This document shows, piece by piece, positions 35,389-45,880 of a stretch of DNA of 64,000 bases (positions are counted from its first letter, which is position 1; every line of letters starts with the position of its first letter). The notes under the pieces were generated by a model, which saw nothing but the letters and a program-made list of their open reading frames with translations, did not search any database and was not told the DNA's origin. Position numbers and translations under genes: made by a program. The stretch is from Thermodesulfatator indicus DSM 15286. Its GTDB lineage: Bacteria > Desulfobacterota > Thermodesulfobacteria > Thermodesulfobacteriales > Thermodesulfatatoraceae. The DNA lies in NCBI RefSeq assembly GCF_000217795.1, contig NC_015681.1:1169244-1233243 (forward strand), in the 5' to 3' direction.

Positions 35389-36699
35389 ATGCAGATTATT
35401 TGTGCCCAATATATCATTAGCGGGGGTCACGAAATCCCACTTATAGATAGCGCTATAGTTGTCGAAAATGGAAAAATACTGGATATGGGTGCCAAAGACG
35501 ATATTGTTTCTCGTTATCCCCTGGCAGAAATAATAGATTTCGGGGATAGCATTATCTTCCCAGGTTTAGTAAATGCTCATACCCATGCTTCTATGACTAT
35601 ATTTCGTGGCCTAGCTGATGACCTACCCCTCATGACCTGGCTTGAAAACTATATCTTTCCTGTGGAAAGGCATCTTAAACCAGAGTGGGTATATTGGGGA
35701 GCTAAGCTGGCTATCGCTGAGATGCTACGTTCAGGCATAACCCTTTTTGCCGATATGTATCTCTTTGAAGAGGAAGTTATTAAGGCCGTGGAGGAGACGG
35801 GAATAAGAGCCACTCTGGGAGAAGGGCTTTTTGACTTTCCTTCTCCCAACTATGGTCCCCTGGAAAAGGGATTAGCCCTGACCGAAAAGTTGCTTAAAGA
35901 TTATGCGGGACATCCCAGAATAAAAGTCATGGTCTGCCCTCACGCTGCTTACACCTGCTCGCCTGATACCTTAAAAGCCGCGGCAGCCATCGCTGAGCGT
36001 TATGATACCCTTATCCATATTCACCTTTCAGAAACCAAAGATGAAGTAGCCTTAATTAAGGCTCGTTATGGCCAAACTCCCCCTTTTCATCTAGACTCTC
36101 TTGGTCTTTTGAATGAACGACTCTTAGTGGCTCACGCTGTCCAGCTAACCGATGAGGAAATTGAACTTTTGGCTAAACGCCAGGTCAAAGTAGCCCATTG
36201 TCCGGAAAGCAATCTTAAATTGGGCTCAGGAGTAGCTCCAGTGCCGGCTTTACTTGAAGCGGGGGTGTGCGTGGGAATCGGCACTGACGGCCCGGCTAGT
36301 AATAATGACCTGGATTTAATAGGAGAAATGCGATCAGCCGCCTTAATTCAGAAAGGCCTTACTTTTGACCCCACCAAACTCCCAGCTAAAGACGCCCTCA
36401 ATATGGCTACTTCTCTGGGAGCTAAGGCCCTGGGATGGCCAGAGCTAGGCCGCTTAGTTAAGGATAGTCCTGCAGACTTGGCCGTCATCAAACTATCTTC
36501 CTCTCATTTGACCCCTTGTTATGATCCTCTTTCAATATTGGTTTACAGCGCCAGGGCCGGAGACGTAACAGACGTTATGGTGGCCGGAGAATTTATTATG
36601 CGTGATGGCCGTATTCTTACTTTTGATGAAGAAGAGGCTAAGAAAAAGGTATTTGAAATTAGTCAAGAAATAAAAACTCTTTTAGCTGGACAAAATTAA
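35389..36699 (+). CDS. MtaD/SsnA-type amidohydrolase (S-adenosylhomocysteine/methylthioadenosine deaminase)
   Basis: A metal-dependent deaminase of the amidohydrolase superfamily; the best match is the group acting on S-adenosylhomocysteine and 5'-methylthioadenosine. Metal ligands: HTHASMTIFRG (N-terminal HxH), HIHLSETKDE, AHAVQLTDEE and GTDGPASNND. The 436-aa length is typical. GGAGATCTGAT precedes the ATG. It is convergent with ureC across a strong terminator. It could also act on related nucleosides such as adenosine. Confidence 0.85.
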   Translation: MQIICAQYIISGGHEIPLIDSAIVVENGKILDMGAKDDIVSRYPLAEIIDFGDSIIFPGLVNAHTHASMTIFRGLADDLPLMTWLENYIFPVERHLKPEWVYWGAKLAIAEMLRSGITLFADMYLFEEEVIKAVEETGIRATLGEGLFDFPSPNYGPLEKGLALTEKLLKDYAGHPRIKVMVCPHAAYTCSPDTLKAAAAIAERYDTLIHIHLSETKDEVALIKARYGQTPPFHLDSLGLLNERLLVAHAVQLTDEEIELLAKRQVKVAHCPESNLKLGSGVAPVPALLEAGVCVGIGTDGPASNNDLDLIGEMRSAALIQKGLTFDPTKLPAKDALNMATSLGAKALGWPELGRLVKDSPADLAVIKLSSSHLTPCYDPLSILVYSARAGDVTDVMVAGEFIMRDGRILTFDEEEAKKKVFEISQEIKTLLAGQN

Positions 36700-36709
36700 T
36701 TTTGAACTC

Positions 36710-36741
36710 GTGGGTACAGCCTTTTCATAGGCTGTACCCAC
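36710..36741. terminator. Bidirectional intrinsic terminator
   Basis: GTGGGTACAGCC (36710-36721) pairs perfectly with GGCTGTACCCAC (36730-36741) over an eight-base loop, between the convergent deaminase gene and ureC. A/T-rich flanks suit termination from either side. Confidence 0.85.
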
Positions 36742-36748
36742 TTATAAA

Positions 36749-38452
36749 CTAAAATAGAAAATAACGTTGGGCTAATGGCAACTCTTTCATGAAATTTGAT
36801 TCGATTTTCGTACCATTGACGAAAACTTCATAAGTCTTAGGATCTACATAAACTTCTCCTACAAAATCGTTAAATATCATGTTTTTCTTTCCTATTTGAC
36901 GACATTCTTCAACAGGTTTAAATTGCCTATTCAACTTCAATTTGTTTTTGATGTCATTCTCGTAAGCTAATTTTGAAACAAAAGTTAGTGATAACGTCTG
37001 CCTTGCCTTACCAAAAGATCCAAACATTGGTTTATACATATATGGTTCGCAAGTTGGAATAGAAGCGTTGGCATCACCCATAAGTGACCAAACAACAAAA
37101 CCACTTTTTAATACTAAGCTTGGTTTTACTCCAAAAAACTTGGGATCCCAAAGGACAATGTCCGCTAGCTTCCCCGGCTCAATACTACCAACATATTTAG
37201 ATACTCCACAAGCAATAGCAGGATTTATAGTATATTTGGCAATATATCTTTTAACTCTAAAATTATCATTGCCTTCAGAATCTTCTGGTAATTTACCTCT
37301 TTGTACTTTCATCGAGTGAGCCATTTGCCAGGTACGCAGAACTGTTTCTCCAATTCTTCCCATAGCTTGAGAATCGGAAGAAACTATGCTTATAACGCCC
37401 ATATCATGCAAGACATCTTCAGCAAGAATAGTTTGGGCTCTTATTCTAGACTTAGCAAAGGCTACGTCTTCTGGAACTTCGGGCTTGAGATGATGACAGA
37501 CTATCAACATATCTACATGTTCTGTAACAGTATTTATAGTAGCTGGTAAAGTCGGAGTTGTAGAAGAGGGTAAAACATTTGGCAAGCCAGCAATTCGTAA
37601 AATATCTGGGGCGTGACCACCACCTGCTCCTTCACTATGATAAGTATGAATTGTTCTCCCTTTTAAGCTAGCGATAGTATTTTCAACATACCCAGCTTCA
37701 TTTGGAGTATCGGTATGTAAGGCTACCATTACATCATATTCATCAGCCACATCTAAAACTACATCTATGACATTCGGTGTGGCGCCCCAATCCTCGTGAA
37801 TTTTAAAACCCATTGCTCCTTCTTTTAACTGTTCTATTAGCATTTTGGGATTAGAAGAATTTCCCTTACCAATTAGACCAATGTTGACGGGAAACTCTTC
37901 AATAGCCTCTAACATACGATGAATATTCCAAGGGCCCGGAGTAGCATTGGTAGCATTAGTACCAGTGGTAGGTCCGTCTCCACCCCCTATTAAAGTAGTA
38001 ACTCCATTTGAAAGGGCTTCGTAGACAATTTGAGGAGAAATAAAATGTACGTGCTTATCAACTGCTCCCGCTGTAGCAATTAAGCCTTCCCCGGAAATTA
38101 TCTCTGTGAACGGACCTATTTCCAATCCAGGAGTAACGTTATCCATAGTATCAGGATTACCTGCTTTACCTATGCCACAAATATAGCCGTTTTTTATTCC
38201 TATATCAGCTTTTACAATGCCTGTATAATCTAAAATGATAACATTGGTGATAACTAAATCTGGTGCATCTATTTTAGTATTAGTCTGTCCCATGCCATCT
38301 CTAATATTTTTACCAGCTCCGAATACAACTTCTTCTCCATAAGTAGTAAAATCTTTTTCTATTTCAATTATCAATTCTGTATCACCTAGTCTAATTTTGT
38401 CTCCAACAGTTGGTCCATAAAGTTCTGCGTATTTTTTTCTGTCTATTTTCAT
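36749..38452 (-). CDS. ureC: Urease subunit alpha (catalytic)
   Basis: The nickel subunit that hydrolyses urea to ammonia and carbamate. All active-site residues are visible: the HxH pair in DKHVHFI, the carbamylated Lys and neighbouring His in GFKIHEDWG, His in [10 protein letters not shown], His in [13 protein letters not shown], the flap Cys-His in CHHLKPE, an Arg in AKSRIRAQT, and Asp in SSDSQAMGR. Its 567 aa equal the classical bacterial enzyme. It starts one base after ureB. It is more AT-rich than the genes on its left. No ureDEFG genes for nickel loading follow; a terminator ends the operon. Confidence 0.97.
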   Translation of the reverse strand: MKIDRKKYAELYGPTVGDKIRLGDTELIIEIEKDFTTYGEEVVFGAGKNIRDGMGQTNTKIDAPDLVITNVIILDYTGIVKADIGIKNGYICGIGKAGNPDTMDNVTPGLEIGPFTEIISGEGLIATAGAVDKHVHFISPQIVYEALSNGVTTLIGGGDGPTTGTNATNATPGPWNIHRMLEAIEEFPVNIGLIGKGNSSNPKMLIEQLKEGAMGFKIHEDWGATPNVIDVVLDVADEYDVMVALHTDTPNEAGYVENTIASLKGRTIHTYHSEGAGGGHAPDILRIAGLPNVLPSSTTPTLPATINTVTEHVDMLIVCHHLKPEVPEDVAFAKSRIRAQTILAEDVLHDMGVISIVSSDSQAMGRIGETVLRTWQMAHSMKVQRGKLPEDSEGNDNFRVKRYIAKYTINPAIACGVSKYVGSIEPGKLADIVLWDPKFFGVKPSLVLKSGFVVWSLMGDANASIPTCEPYMYKPMFGSFGKARQTLSLTFVSKLAYENDIKNKLKLNRQFKPVEECRQIGKKNMIFNDFVGEVYVDPKTYEVFVNGTKIESNFMKELPLAQRYFLF

Positions 38453-38453
38453 T

Positions 38454-38822
38454 TTATTCCTCCATAAAACCTAATTTTTTAGCTTTGTTGAATGCGTTTT
38501 CTTTTACAGTAAGATCGTCTAGAAAACCATTAACTAGACCATTAAAACCTCTGATATATCTTTTCCCTGAGATATCTATTAATTCAACTTCTTTTTCTTC
38601 TCCAACTTCAAATCTGACAGCACCACCAGCAGGAATATTTAGCCTTTTTCCATAAGCCAGTTTTCGATCAAATTTAAGATATTTATTTGCTTCAAAAAAA
38701 TGGAAATGTGATCCTACCTGTATAGGTCTATCTCCATTATTGATAACTTTTATTTTAGTTATAGTTTTCCCTTGGTTTAAAATGATTTCTTCATCAGATA
38801 AGAAAAGTTCACCTGGTTTCAT
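38454..38822 (-). CDS. ureB: Urease subunit beta
   Basis: A structural urease subunit of 122 aa. Signatures: [35 protein letters not shown] (residues 26-49, the family core), and [20 protein letters not shown]. It sits between ureA (10 bases) and ureC (1 base), as in most bacterial ureases. AGGAGGG precedes the ATG. Confidence 0.96.
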   Translation of the reverse strand: MKPGELFLSDEEIILNQGKTITKIKVINNGDRPIQVGSHFHFFEANKYLKFDRKLAYGKRLNIPAGGAVRFEVGEEKEVELIDISGKRYIRGFNGLVNGFLDDLTVKENAFNKAKKLGFMEE

Positions 38823-38832
38823 ACTTCCCTCC

Positions 38833-39135
38833 TTATTTTATTGGTTTATGTACTGTTACTAATTTTGTACCATCAGGAAAAGTCGCTTCTACCTGAATCA
38901 TCTTAATCATTTCAGGGATACCATCCATAACATCATCTCTTGTTAAAATCTGACTACTTTCTTTAGTTATTTCTTCTATAGTTTTTCCCTCTCTAGCCCC
39001 TTCCATTATATGTGCGGTAATTACAGCTATAGCCTCTGGATAGTTCAGCTTTAATCCCTTTTCTTTGCGTTCCCATGCTAGCTTAGCAGCGACATAAATG
39101 AGCAATTTTTCTTGCTCTCTAGGTGTTAATTGCAT
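38833..39135 (-). CDS. ureA: Urease subunit gamma
   Basis: A 100-aa urease subunit beginning [17 protein letters not shown], with [21 protein letters not shown] and VQVEA-like [21 protein letters not shown] start at 39135, where AGGAGGTT (39141-39148, minus strand) precedes the ATG; the longer frame to 39276 would run through the promoter. It is the first gene of ureABC. A sigma-54 promoter lies about 35-50 bases upstream. Confidence 0.97.
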   Translation of the reverse strand: MQLTPREQEKLLIYVAAKLAWERKEKGLKLNYPEAIAVITAHIMEGAREGKTIEEITKESSQILTRDDVMDGIPEMIKMIQVEATFPDGTKLVTVHKPIK

Positions 39136-39169
39136 TTTACAACCTCCTGATGTTTTTATTTTTAAAAAA

Positions 39170-39185
39170 AGCAAAAAGTGTGCCA
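39170..39185 (-). promoter_or_regulatory. Sigma-54 (-24/-12) promoter of ureABC
   Basis: On the minus strand the sequence is TGGCAC, five bases (ACTTT), TTGCT: an exact match to the -24/-12 consensus, with GG and GC at the correct spacing. The start point would be near 39159, about 24 bases before the ureA ATG with room for the AGGAGG site. The divergent gene encodes a sigma-54 activator, which supports the call. Confidence 0.85.
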
Positions 39186-39241
39186 TTATATTTTTCTTGA
39201 CAGAACTAAAAAAGGGAATAAGGTCTAGATTATCAAAAATG

Positions 39242-39271
39242 TAAATTTTTAACATAAAAGTGAAAAATTTA
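39242..39271. promoter_or_regulatory. Inverted repeat, candidate activator-binding site
   Basis: TAAATTTTT (39242-39250) and AAAAATTTA (39263-39271) form a perfect 9-bp inverted repeat with a 12-base spacer. It lies about 60-100 bases upstream of the ureA sigma-54 promoter, a distance suited to an enhancer site, and its right arm touches the activator ATG, where binding would also repress that gene. The AT-rich sequence makes chance more likely, so confidence is modest. Confidence 0.4.
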
Positions 39272-41031
39272 TGCAAAAGAATTTATTAAAAATTCGAAAA
39301 AGAGAAATAGAGGCTCTTAGAGGCTTAAACAGATCATTTAGTATAGAAAAGCCTATTTTTGTGTATATATATACCGCTTTAAATATTCTTAAAGAGTATA
39401 TGTTATATGAAGATGTTGCTTTATGGCTTAAGGAAAGTAAGCACTTAAAACTGATTTATGCTAGCGGTGATAATATTGAAAAGTTTGAATCTCTCCAAAT
39501 AAAGCTAGGCGAAGGATTAATTGGACGAATTGCCCAATTGGGATATCCTGAAACTATTGTTAACTTGGAAGAAATTAAGGAATTTAAAAATCTTCTCAGA
39601 CGTCAAAATTTAAAAGATCTTATGTTTTTCATTGTTCCTCTAATCAATGAAAACAAAGATACTATTGGAGTGCTGACTGCATCTCACAAAAAAAATGATG
39701 AAATGCCTACAGGATGGCATATAGATTTTTTGGAAGTAGCTGCATCTATACTAGGACATCATATAGAACTATATGAATCGTTTAGAAAGGAGAAGGATAA
39801 ATTAAAAAATACTATTAAAAACATGGAAGATATTATTTATAGCGGATCTTTTGCTTTTGCAAAATCTATTTGTCCTAAGCTAGAAAAAATTGCTAATACA
39901 GATATAAATATTTTGCTAACAGGAGAGAGTGGGACAGGAAAGTCTTCGCTGGCAAAACATATTCATGACATAAGTTATAGAAAAAATAAACCATTTGTAG
40001 TTATAAATTGTGCAGCTATTCCAAAAGATTTATTAGAATCTGAACTCTTTGGTTACGAAAAAGGCGCCTTTACTGGAGCGACATCAACTAAAAAAGGAAA
40101 ATTAGAACTGGCTAGTGGTGGTACTGTTTTTTTAGATGAAATTGGTGACTTACCCTTAGAATTACAGCCCAAGCTACTTCAGGCTATTCAGGAAAAAAGA
40201 ATAGAAAGGATAGGAGGAGTTCGCTCAATATCTATTGATGTCAGGTTTATTTCGGCAACAAATCAAGATCTAATTTCTATGGTCCAAAAAAAATTATTCA
40301 GAGAAGATCTTTTTTATAGAATTAGTGGTATAGAAATTAGGCTACCACCATTAAGAGAAAGAAAATCTGAGTTTGAGGGTATCTTAAAAAGTATTATGCT
40401 TAAACTAAGTGATCGATATAACAAACAGATTTATATTTCAAAGAAAGCTTTTTCTTTATTAAAAAAGTATAATTGGCCAGGAAACATTAGAGAATTAGAA
40501 AATGTTTTAGAACTGGCTTTCGTCCTAGATGATGATAATATTCTAGATATAGACGACCTGCCTTTTAAGCTTATTAAACAGAGCAAGGAGCTATCTTCAT
40601 ATTTAGAGAAATATATTAAAAACTATATTCAAGAACTGAATGAACTATTTTATGAAAATAAAAAGATTTCTTCAGAACTTATAGATTATATATACAGCTT
40701 AAATAGCTTGCAAAGTTTTGAGGATCTTAAATTGTTTTTAAAAAGATGTTATACTCTTGATCAAGACGGCATATTAAATCTTTCAGATATAGATACAAAA
40801 GTATATCAACCTATATACCAAAAAACTTCAGAGACAAATCAAGAAAAAAAGTCAACAAAAAAACAAGTGCCTTCTAAAAAATTATCGACTAAAATTGAAG
40901 AAATAGAAAAGGAAGAAATTATTAAGGCTTTAAAAAAGCATAGATGGATTTTAACTAGAGCTGCTAAAGAATTAGGATATACTAGAAGACAACTAGAATA
41001 TAGAATAAAGAAGTATAATATTAATCCTTAA
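39271..41031 (+). CDS. GAF-domain sigma-54 activator (NifA-like), probable urea-module regulator
   Basis: A 586-aa enhancer-binding protein. The N-terminal region (about 25-170) is GAF-like, followed by a linker and the AAA+ core: Walker [10 protein letters not shown], the sigma-54 contact [16 protein letters not shown], and [11 protein letters not shown]. After about 130 Lys/Glu-rich residues a Fis-type helix-turn-helix ends it ([22 protein letters not shown]). There is no receiver domain, so it senses a ligand or a partner rather than a kinase. It is placed between two sigma-54-driven operons, ureABC (divergent) and urtABCDE (downstream), and most likely controls both. No strong ribosome site is seen. 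The gene is AT-rich. Confidence 0.9.
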   Translation: MQKNLLKIRKREIEALRGLNRSFSIEKPIFVYIYTALNILKEYMLYEDVALWLKESKHLKLIYASGDNIEKFESLQIKLGEGLIGRIAQLGYPETIVNLEEIKEFKNLLRRQNLKDLMFFIVPLINENKDTIGVLTASHKKNDEMPTGWHIDFLEVAASILGHHIELYESFRKEKDKLKNTIKNMEDIIYSGSFAFAKSICPKLEKIANTDINILLTGESGTGKSSLAKHIHDISYRKNKPFVVINCAAIPKDLLESELFGYEKGAFTGATSTKKGKLELASGGTVFLDEIGDLPLELQPKLLQAIQEKRIERIGGVRSISIDVRFISATNQDLISMVQKKLFREDLFYRISGIEIRLPPLRERKSEFEGILKSIMLKLSDRYNKQIYISKKAFSLLKKYNWPGNIRELENVLELAFVLDDDNILDIDDLPFKLIKQSKELSSYLEKYIKNYIQELNELFYENKKISSELIDYIYSLNSLQSFEDLKLFLKRCYTLDQDGILNLSDIDTKVYQPIYQKTSETNQEKKSTKKQVPSKKLSTKIEEIEKEEIIKALKKHRWILTRAAKELGYTRRQLEYRIKKYNINP

Positions 41032-41423
41032 ATTGAATTTGTAACTACGAGAGCATGAAAGCATCTAATTTACCTTAATTCTCGGCTGATAGGTGGGGTT
41101 TCGCTCTCGACCGCCTGTTCCTTTAGCTTCAATTTTAGATCGCCGTCATTATCACCACTCGGTTCAAAACACATTAGATACTTAAATTTCTATGAAGTCA
41201 CTAAACCAGGATTCCCTCTTTAGATTTAGAGTTTGTAGAAAGGGTAGGGTTTTAGATATAATATTTTGTTAAAGTTTAACAATTTTGTCTGAGTTTTTCG
41301 GAATAGTTAAAGAAATATTTTGTTGGATTACTGGTCTTCCTCGCTCAATTTTATGTTGTTATTTCAAACACCTTCTTTCTTCCGTAAGACTATTAATGGG
41401 GTCACTAAATAGGCGACAATTGA

Positions 41424-41490
41424 GTCATTGCGAGCGAAGCGAAGCAATCCCTGAGACTGCTTCGACCTTTAACGAGGCCTCGCAGTGACA
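41424..41490. repeat. Paired palindromic repeat (BIME-like)
   Basis: A forward unit GTCATTGCGAGCGAAGCG..GCAATCC is followed by a reversed unit GAGACTGCTTCG..CTCGCAGTGAC, so the two halves can fold on each other. The same units recur near 41669, 57733, 57793 and 57871, and in degraded form near 17207 and 35194. Confidence 0.7.
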
Positions 41491-41624
41491 GCGAAGGTTA
41501 CTTTGCTTTAGCGATTATGTCAGCGGCGATACTTTGTCGTGTAAAACACGCTCGGATTAATATCTTTTGGCCACTTGCCAGTGACACGGTAATTTTGGGG
41601 ACCTTGGCAAAATGCTTTACTTAA

Positions 41625-41705
41625 GAGATTGCTTTGTCCACAAGTGATTGCAGTGACAAGGGGAGAGAGTCATTGCGATGCTGCGCCAGCAGCCTAAGCA
41701 ATCTC
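41625..41705. repeat. Paired palindromic repeat (BIME-like)
   Basis: A reversed unit (GAGATTGCTTTG..GCAGTGAC, 41625-41657) faces a forward unit (GTCATTGCGATG..AGCAATCTC, 41669-41705). The pair ends 28 bases before the urtA sigma-54 promoter. Confidence 0.65.
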
Positions 41706-41732
41706 AATAAAACAAATACATCATTCCAAGCT

Positions 41733-41748
41733 TGGTACAAGTTTTGCT
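41733..41748 (+). promoter_or_regulatory. Sigma-54 (-24/-12) promoter of urtABCDE
   Basis: TGGTAC, five bases (AAGTT), TTGCT: one base from the ideal TGGCAC-N5-TTGCT, with both invariant GG and GC at the right spacing. The start point would be near 41759, 33 bases before the urtA ATG. It mirrors the site upstream of ureABC. Confidence 0.8.
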
Positions 41749-41791
41749 TCAAAAAACAAAAAATGGCAATAGAAAAAAGGAGGTTGAGTTT

Positions 41792-43060
41792 ATGAGTGAT
41801 AAGAGTTTAAGTAGGAGAAAATTTTTAAAAAAGGCTATCGGTACAGGGGTAGGAGTAATGGGATTGAGTCTTTTTTCTGAAATGAGTTGGATCAATGACG
41901 TCTGGGCAAAAGAAGATGTAATCAAGGTGGGAATTTTACACTCTTTCAGTGGTACTATGGCTATTAGCGAAGTATCTGTGGCTCAAGCCGAGCTAATGGC
42001 AATCGAAGAAATTAACAAAAATGGTGGAGTACTAGGCAAAAAAATTGTCCCTGTAATAGAAGACGGAGCTTCAGATTGGCCCACATTTGCAGAAAAGGCT
42101 AAAAAATTATTGCTAAAAGATAAGGTAGCTACAGTTTTTGGTTGCTGGACTTCTGCTAGTCGTAAAGCTGTTTTACCAGTCTTCGAAAGATACAATGGTC
42201 TTTTATGGTATCCAGTTCAGTATGAAGGTATGGAATGCTCACGAAATATATTTTATATAGGAGCTGCTCCTAACCAACAAATTATGCCTGCAGTAAGCTG
42301 GTTACTCAAAAATGTCGGAAAGAGATTTTATTTGCTTGGATCAGATTATGTATTTCCTCGTACAGCAAATTTAATAATTAAAGCTCAGTTAAAGCATGAA
42401 GGTGGTATTACAGTAGCGGAAGAATATGTTCCATTGGGTCATATGGAATTTAGTACTATTATCAATAAAATAAAAGCTAAAAAGCCTGATGTTATATTTA
42501 ATACCATTAACGGTGATAGCAATGTTGCTTTTTTTAAGCAGTTGAAAAGCGTTGGAATTACCGCTAACGTTATTCCAGTAATGTCCGTTAGTATTGCAGA
42601 AGATGAATTAAGAGGTATAGGGGGTGAATTAGTAGAAGGTCATCTTTGTGCTTGGAACTATTTTCAAACATTAGATAATTCTATAAACAAAAAGTTTGTT
42701 GCTAACTTTAAGAAAAAATATGGTGAAAATAGAGTAACAGATGATCCAATAGAAGCAGGTTATATAGCAGTATATCTTTGGGCCAAAGCTGTAGAAAAAG
42801 CAGGAAAGACAGATGTAGATGCCGTACGCGAAGCTGCTCGCAATTTGGAAATGGACGCTCCTGAAGGACACGTTAAAATAGATGCAGAAAACCAGCACTT
42901 ATGGAAAACTCCTAGAATTGGAAAAATTAGAGCAGATGGTTTATTTGATATAATTTGGGATGCTAAAACACCTGTCAAGCCGGATCCTTTCCCAGCTTTA
43001 GTTTCAAATAAAGTTTGTAATTGGCTCAAATATCCCAAAACCGGAATAGGAAGAAGATAA
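41792..43060 (+). CDS. urtA: Urea ABC transporter substrate-binding protein UrtA
   Basis: The periplasmic urea receptor of a HAAT-type ABC importer. A twin-arginine signal ([18 protein letters not shown]) ends near VWAKED, so it is probably exported folded by Tat. The mature part follows Urt[62 protein letters not shown] (about residues 138-165) and ETD-like [14 protein letters not shown]. At 422 aa it fits the family. I start at 41792, where AAGGAGG is eight bases upstream; an upstream TTG overlaps the promoter. Confidence 0.93.
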   Translation: MSDKSLSRRKFLKKAIGTGVGVMGLSLFSEMSWINDVWAKEDVIKVGILHSFSGTMAISEVSVAQAELMAIEEINKNGGVLGKKIVPVIEDGASDWPTFAEKAKKLLLKDKVATVFGCWTSASRKAVLPVFERYNGLLWYPVQYEGMECSRNIFYIGAAPNQQIMPAVSWLLKNVGKRFYLLGSDYVFPRTANLIIKAQLKHEGGITVAEEYVPLGHMEFSTIINKIKAKKPDVIFNTINGDSNVAFFKQLKSVGITANVIPVMSVSIAEDELRGIGGELVEGHLCAWNYFQTLDNSINKKFVANFKKKYGENRVTDDPIEAGYIAVYLWAKAVEKAGKTDVDAVREAARNLEMDAPEGHVKIDAENQHLWKTPRIGKIRADGLFDIIWDAKTPVKPDPFPALVSNKVCNWLKYPKTGIGRR

Positions 43061-43088
43061 AAACAATATCATTCTAATGTAATTTCAG

Positions 43089-43122
43089 TTTAGAGGGAGG
43101 GAATAGATTCCCTCCCTCTAAA
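43089..43122 (+). terminator. Intercistronic hairpin between urtA and urtB
   Basis: TTTAGAGGGAGGGAA and TTCCCTCCCTCTAAA form a perfect 15-bp stem with a TAGA loop. No U-run follows; instead the urtB ribosome site AAAGGAG begins at the foot of the stem. It probably works as an mRNA-stabilising or partial-termination hairpin, giving more UrtA than permease. Confidence 0.65.
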
Positions 43123-43133
43123 AGGAGAAAGTT

Positions 43134-44036
43134 ATGGATGTTGGTATAATTGCAACTCAAGCTTTTAATGGGTTAAGTTTGTTTTCTATTTTGTTATTAA
43201 TGGCTTTAGGCCTTGCCATTGTATTTGGCTTGATGGGGGTTATTAACCTGGCCCATGGTGAATTTATGATGATAGGAGCTTATGTAACATATGTGACTCA
43301 GCTTTTTTTTGCTCATCATCTTAAATTTATATTTAATTTTTATATTTTTGTTGCTTTGATTTTATCTTTTTTTCTAACAGCTTTTATCGGTTTGTTAGCT
43401 GAAAGATTCTTAATACAATATTTGTATAAGCGTCCCTTAGATACATTATTGGCTACTTGGGGTTTAAGTTTAATTTTGCAACAATCTTTTAGAAATATTT
43501 TCGGGGCTAATAATGTTAATGTTGATATGCCCTCCTGGCTAATTGGCTCTCTAAATATCTCTACTGATTTTTCCCTTCCCTATAATCGTTTATTTATTTT
43601 TTTTCTATCTGTTTTATGTGTAATAGGCATTTTTTTATTTCTTTTTAAGACTAGATGGGGGCTAAAAATAAGAGCTGTTACCCAAAATAGAAACATGAGT
43701 TCTGCTTTGGGGATAAATGTCAGAAGAGTTGATTCACTTGCCTTTGCTATAGGTTCTGGATTAGCAGGAATTGCAGGTTGTGCTCTAACCATGATAGGAT
43801 CTGTTGGCCCCTCTACTGGACAAAATTATATTGTAGATTCTTTTATGGTAGTTATTTTGGGTGGCATACAAAGTTTAATAGGAACTATCTTAAGTGCTTT
43901 TACTATTGCCGAAATACAATCTATTGGTGAATTTTTCTCTAGTTCTAGTATGGCTAAAGCTATAACACTAATTGCTATTATTGTTTTGTTGCAAATAAGG
44001 CCTAAAGGACTATTTATTATAAGAGTGAGGAGCTAA
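43134..44036 (+). CDS. urtB: Urea ABC transporter permease UrtB
   Basis: A branched-chain-type permease (LivH family) with about eight hydrophobic helices. Signatures: [28 protein letters not shown] (residues about 25-52), [36 protein letters not shown] in the second half, and [16 protein letters not shown]. Urea is inferred from UrtA and the adjacent urease. AAAGGAG precedes the ATG. The stop is one base before urtC. The 300-aa length is normal for a form without a signal extension. Confidence 0.92.
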   Translation: MDVGIIATQAFNGLSLFSILLLMALGLAIVFGLMGVINLAHGEFMMIGAYVTYVTQLFFAHHLKFIFNFYIFVALILSFFLTAFIGLLAERFLIQYLYKRPLDTLLATWGLSLILQQSFRNIFGANNVNVDMPSWLIGSLNISTDFSLPYNRLFIFFLSVLCVIGIFLFLFKTRWGLKIRAVTQNRNMSSALGINVRRVDSLAFAIGSGLAGIAGCALTMIGSVGPSTGQNYIVDSFMVVILGGIQSLIGTILSAFTIAEIQSIGEFFSSSSMAKAITLIAIIVLLQIRPKGLFIIRVRS

Positions 44037-44037
44037 A

Positions 44038-45129
44038 ATGGGGAAAAGTCTTGTAAATAAGGATTTGAAATCTTTAGTTTTTTATATTCTTTTCTTTGGT
44101 AGTTTATTGTTTTTCTTTCCTTTTGTACTCTCAGATTTTCGTCTTAACCTTTTAGGTAAATTTTTATCTTTTGCTATAGTAGCTATGGGTATAGCTCTAG
44201 CCTGGGGTTATACAGGTATTTTGAGTTTAGGGCAGGGTATATTTTTTGGCCTTGGAGCTTATGCGATGGCCATGTATTTGAAACTTGAAGCTTCAGGGCC
44301 TGATTTACCAGATTTTATGTTTTGGAATGGACTTACATCCTTGCCATGGTTTTGGAAACCATTTAAAAGTGCTCCTTTTGCCTTTTTAATGGTTATCATT
44401 GTACCTTTGCTATTAGCTCTTATTGTAGGATTTGTAACGTTTAGACGAAGAATTTCTGGTGTTTATTTTTCGCTTATTTCTCAAGCATTAACTTTGGTCT
44501 TCTTTATTTTGTTTGTAGGCCAACAGGGATATACTGGAGGAACTAATGGTATAACTGATTTTTCCACTATTTTTGGTTATCAGTTATTTTCCAAAACAAC
44601 CCAACATCTTATTTATTATATTACTGTTTTTGTTCTTTTTTTACTTTTTTTGTTTGGCTCGTGGTTGGTAAAAAGTCAGTTTGGTAAAATTTTAGTAGCA
44701 ATTAGAGATAAAGAAGATAGAATTCGATTCTCTGGTTATAATCCTGATAATTTCAAAATGTTAATTTTTGCCATATCAGCTGTCTATGCGGGAATAGCTG
44801 GAGCTTTATTTGTTTTACAGGAAGGTCTGATTTCTCCTTCTATTTTTGGTGTTGTTCCTTCCATAGAAATGGTAATTTGGGCGGCAATTGGAGGTCGCAC
44901 TTCATTACTTGGTGCTGCTATAGGAGCTTTACTTGTAAATACAGCTAAAACTTTTCTTAGTGAAAACTTTCCAGAGATATGGCTCTATTTTCTCGGTATT
45001 CTTTTTATTATAGTTGTAAGATTTTTGCCGGAAGGTTTAGTGAGCCTTTTTAATAGAAAATCATCTTTTTCTAACTTGATAAATAAAATAAAATTATCAT
45101 TAGGAGCAAAGTATGTCCGAACTAGTTAA
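44038..45129 (+). CDS. urtC: Urea ABC transporter permease UrtC
   Basis: The second permease (LivM family). It has many hydrophobic helices, with the hallmarks [28 protein letters not shown] (about residues 57-84), [27 protein letters not shown] and [53 protein letters not shown] follows near the C-terminus. 363 aa is typical. It overlaps urtD by 17 bases. Confidence 0.92.
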   Translation: MGKSLVNKDLKSLVFYILFFGSLLFFFPFVLSDFRLNLLGKFLSFAIVAMGIALAWGYTGILSLGQGIFFGLGAYAMAMYLKLEASGPDLPDFMFWNGLTSLPWFWKPFKSAPFAFLMVIIVPLLLALIVGFVTFRRRISGVYFSLISQALTLVFFILFVGQQGYTGGTNGITDFSTIFGYQLFSKTTQHLIYYITVFVLFLLFLFGSWLVKSQFGKILVAIRDKEDRIRFSGYNPDNFKMLIFAISAVYAGIAGALFVLQEGLISPSIFGVVPSIEMVIWAAIGGRTSLLGAAIGALLVNTAKTFLSENFPEIWLYFLGILFIIVVRFLPEGLVSLFNRKSSFSNLINKIKLSLGAKYVRTS

Positions 45130-45880
45130 GCATATACTTTATATAGAAGATTTAACAGTTAGTTTTGATGGTTTTAAAGCCTTAGATGGTCTAAATTTTT
45201 ATGTAGAAATAAATGAACTGAGAGTAGTAATCGGGCCAAATGGTGCAGGTAAATCAACTTTGCTAGATGTTATATGTGGAAAAACGAGACCAGAAAAAGG
45301 AGAAGTACTATTCTATGAAAAAATAGATCTCAAAAAATTGAAAGAACATGAAATTGCTCGTTTAGGTATAGGGAGAAAATTCCAAACACCCTCAATATAT
45401 GAAGATTTAACTGTTTTAGAAAATTTAACAATTTCCTACCCTAAAAAGAAAACAGTGTTTAGTGCCTTGTTTTTTAAACTGTCGCCTATGGATAAAGAAA
45501 AAATAGAAGAGATGCTTCACTTTGTAGGCTTAATTGACAAAAGACACTTAAAAGCTGGGCTTCTTTCTCATGGAGAAAAACAGTGGCTAGAAATCGCTAT
45601 GATATTAATTCAAAATCCCAAATTAGTTTTGTTAGATGAACCTGTAGCAGGAATGAGTGCTAAAGAAAGAGAAAAAACTGTAAGTTTACTAAAAAAAATA
45701 GCACCTGGGCGGTCAATGGTAGTAATAGAACATGACATGGAATTTGTTAAAAATATTGCTCAGCGTGTCACTGTTCTTCATCAAGGAAAAGTATTATGCG
45801 AAGGAAATATAGAAAGAATACAGAATGATCCTAAAGTACAAGAAGTCTATTTAGGAGGATACAAAGTTGCTACAAATTAA
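45113..45880 (+). CDS. urtD: Urea ABC transporter ATP-binding protein UrtD
   Basis: A LivG-type ATPase: Walker [10 protein letters not shown], the Q-loop region [18 protein letters not shown], the signature [14 protein letters not shown] (a UrtD-like variant of LSGGE), Walker [16 protein letters not shown] and the H-loop VIEHDMEFV. The ATG lies inside urtC with AGGAGC upstream. It ends inside urtE. The 255-aa length is normal. Confidence 0.92.
   Translation: MSELVKHILYIEDLTVSFDGFKALDGLNFYVEINELRVVIGPNGAGKSTLLDVICGKTRPEKGEVLFYEKIDLKKLKEHEIARLGIGRKFQTPSIYEDLTVLENLTISYPKKKTVFSALFFKLSPMDKEKIEEMLHFVGLIDKRHLKAGLLSHGEKQWLEIAMILIQNPKLVLLDEPVAGMSAKEREKTVSLLKKIAPGRSMVVIEHDMEFVKNIAQRVTVLHQGKVLCEGNIERIQNDPKVQEVYLGGYKVATN

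Larger units (their letters stand above)
41032..41731. other. 700-base gap with BIME-like repeats, no gene
   Basis: No open frame here looks like a gene. The right part holds two head-to-head pairs of the GTCATTGCGAG...GAAGCAATC repeat, at 41424-41490 and 41625-41705. The left part (41040-41280) is unremarkable AT-rich sequence, possibly with the activator's terminator. Sites for the activator upstream of the urtA promoter would be expected in this gap, but I could not identify them. Confidence 0.55.

Noticed and set aside
39950-39970. Another dispersed-motif copy in the activator gene (GGGACAGGAAAG)
   Set aside because: It encodes the Walker A loop and differs in the last part, so it is best explained by protein conservation.
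41040-41280. A gene fragment after the sigma-54 activator
   Set aside because: A minus-strand run (GDLKLKLKEQAVESETPP) can be read, but it has no start, no ribosome site and no recognised family.
41594-41612. A second sigma-54 promoter (TTGGCAAAATGCTTTAC)
   Set aside because: TGGCA is present, but the -12 GC is not at the required spacing.
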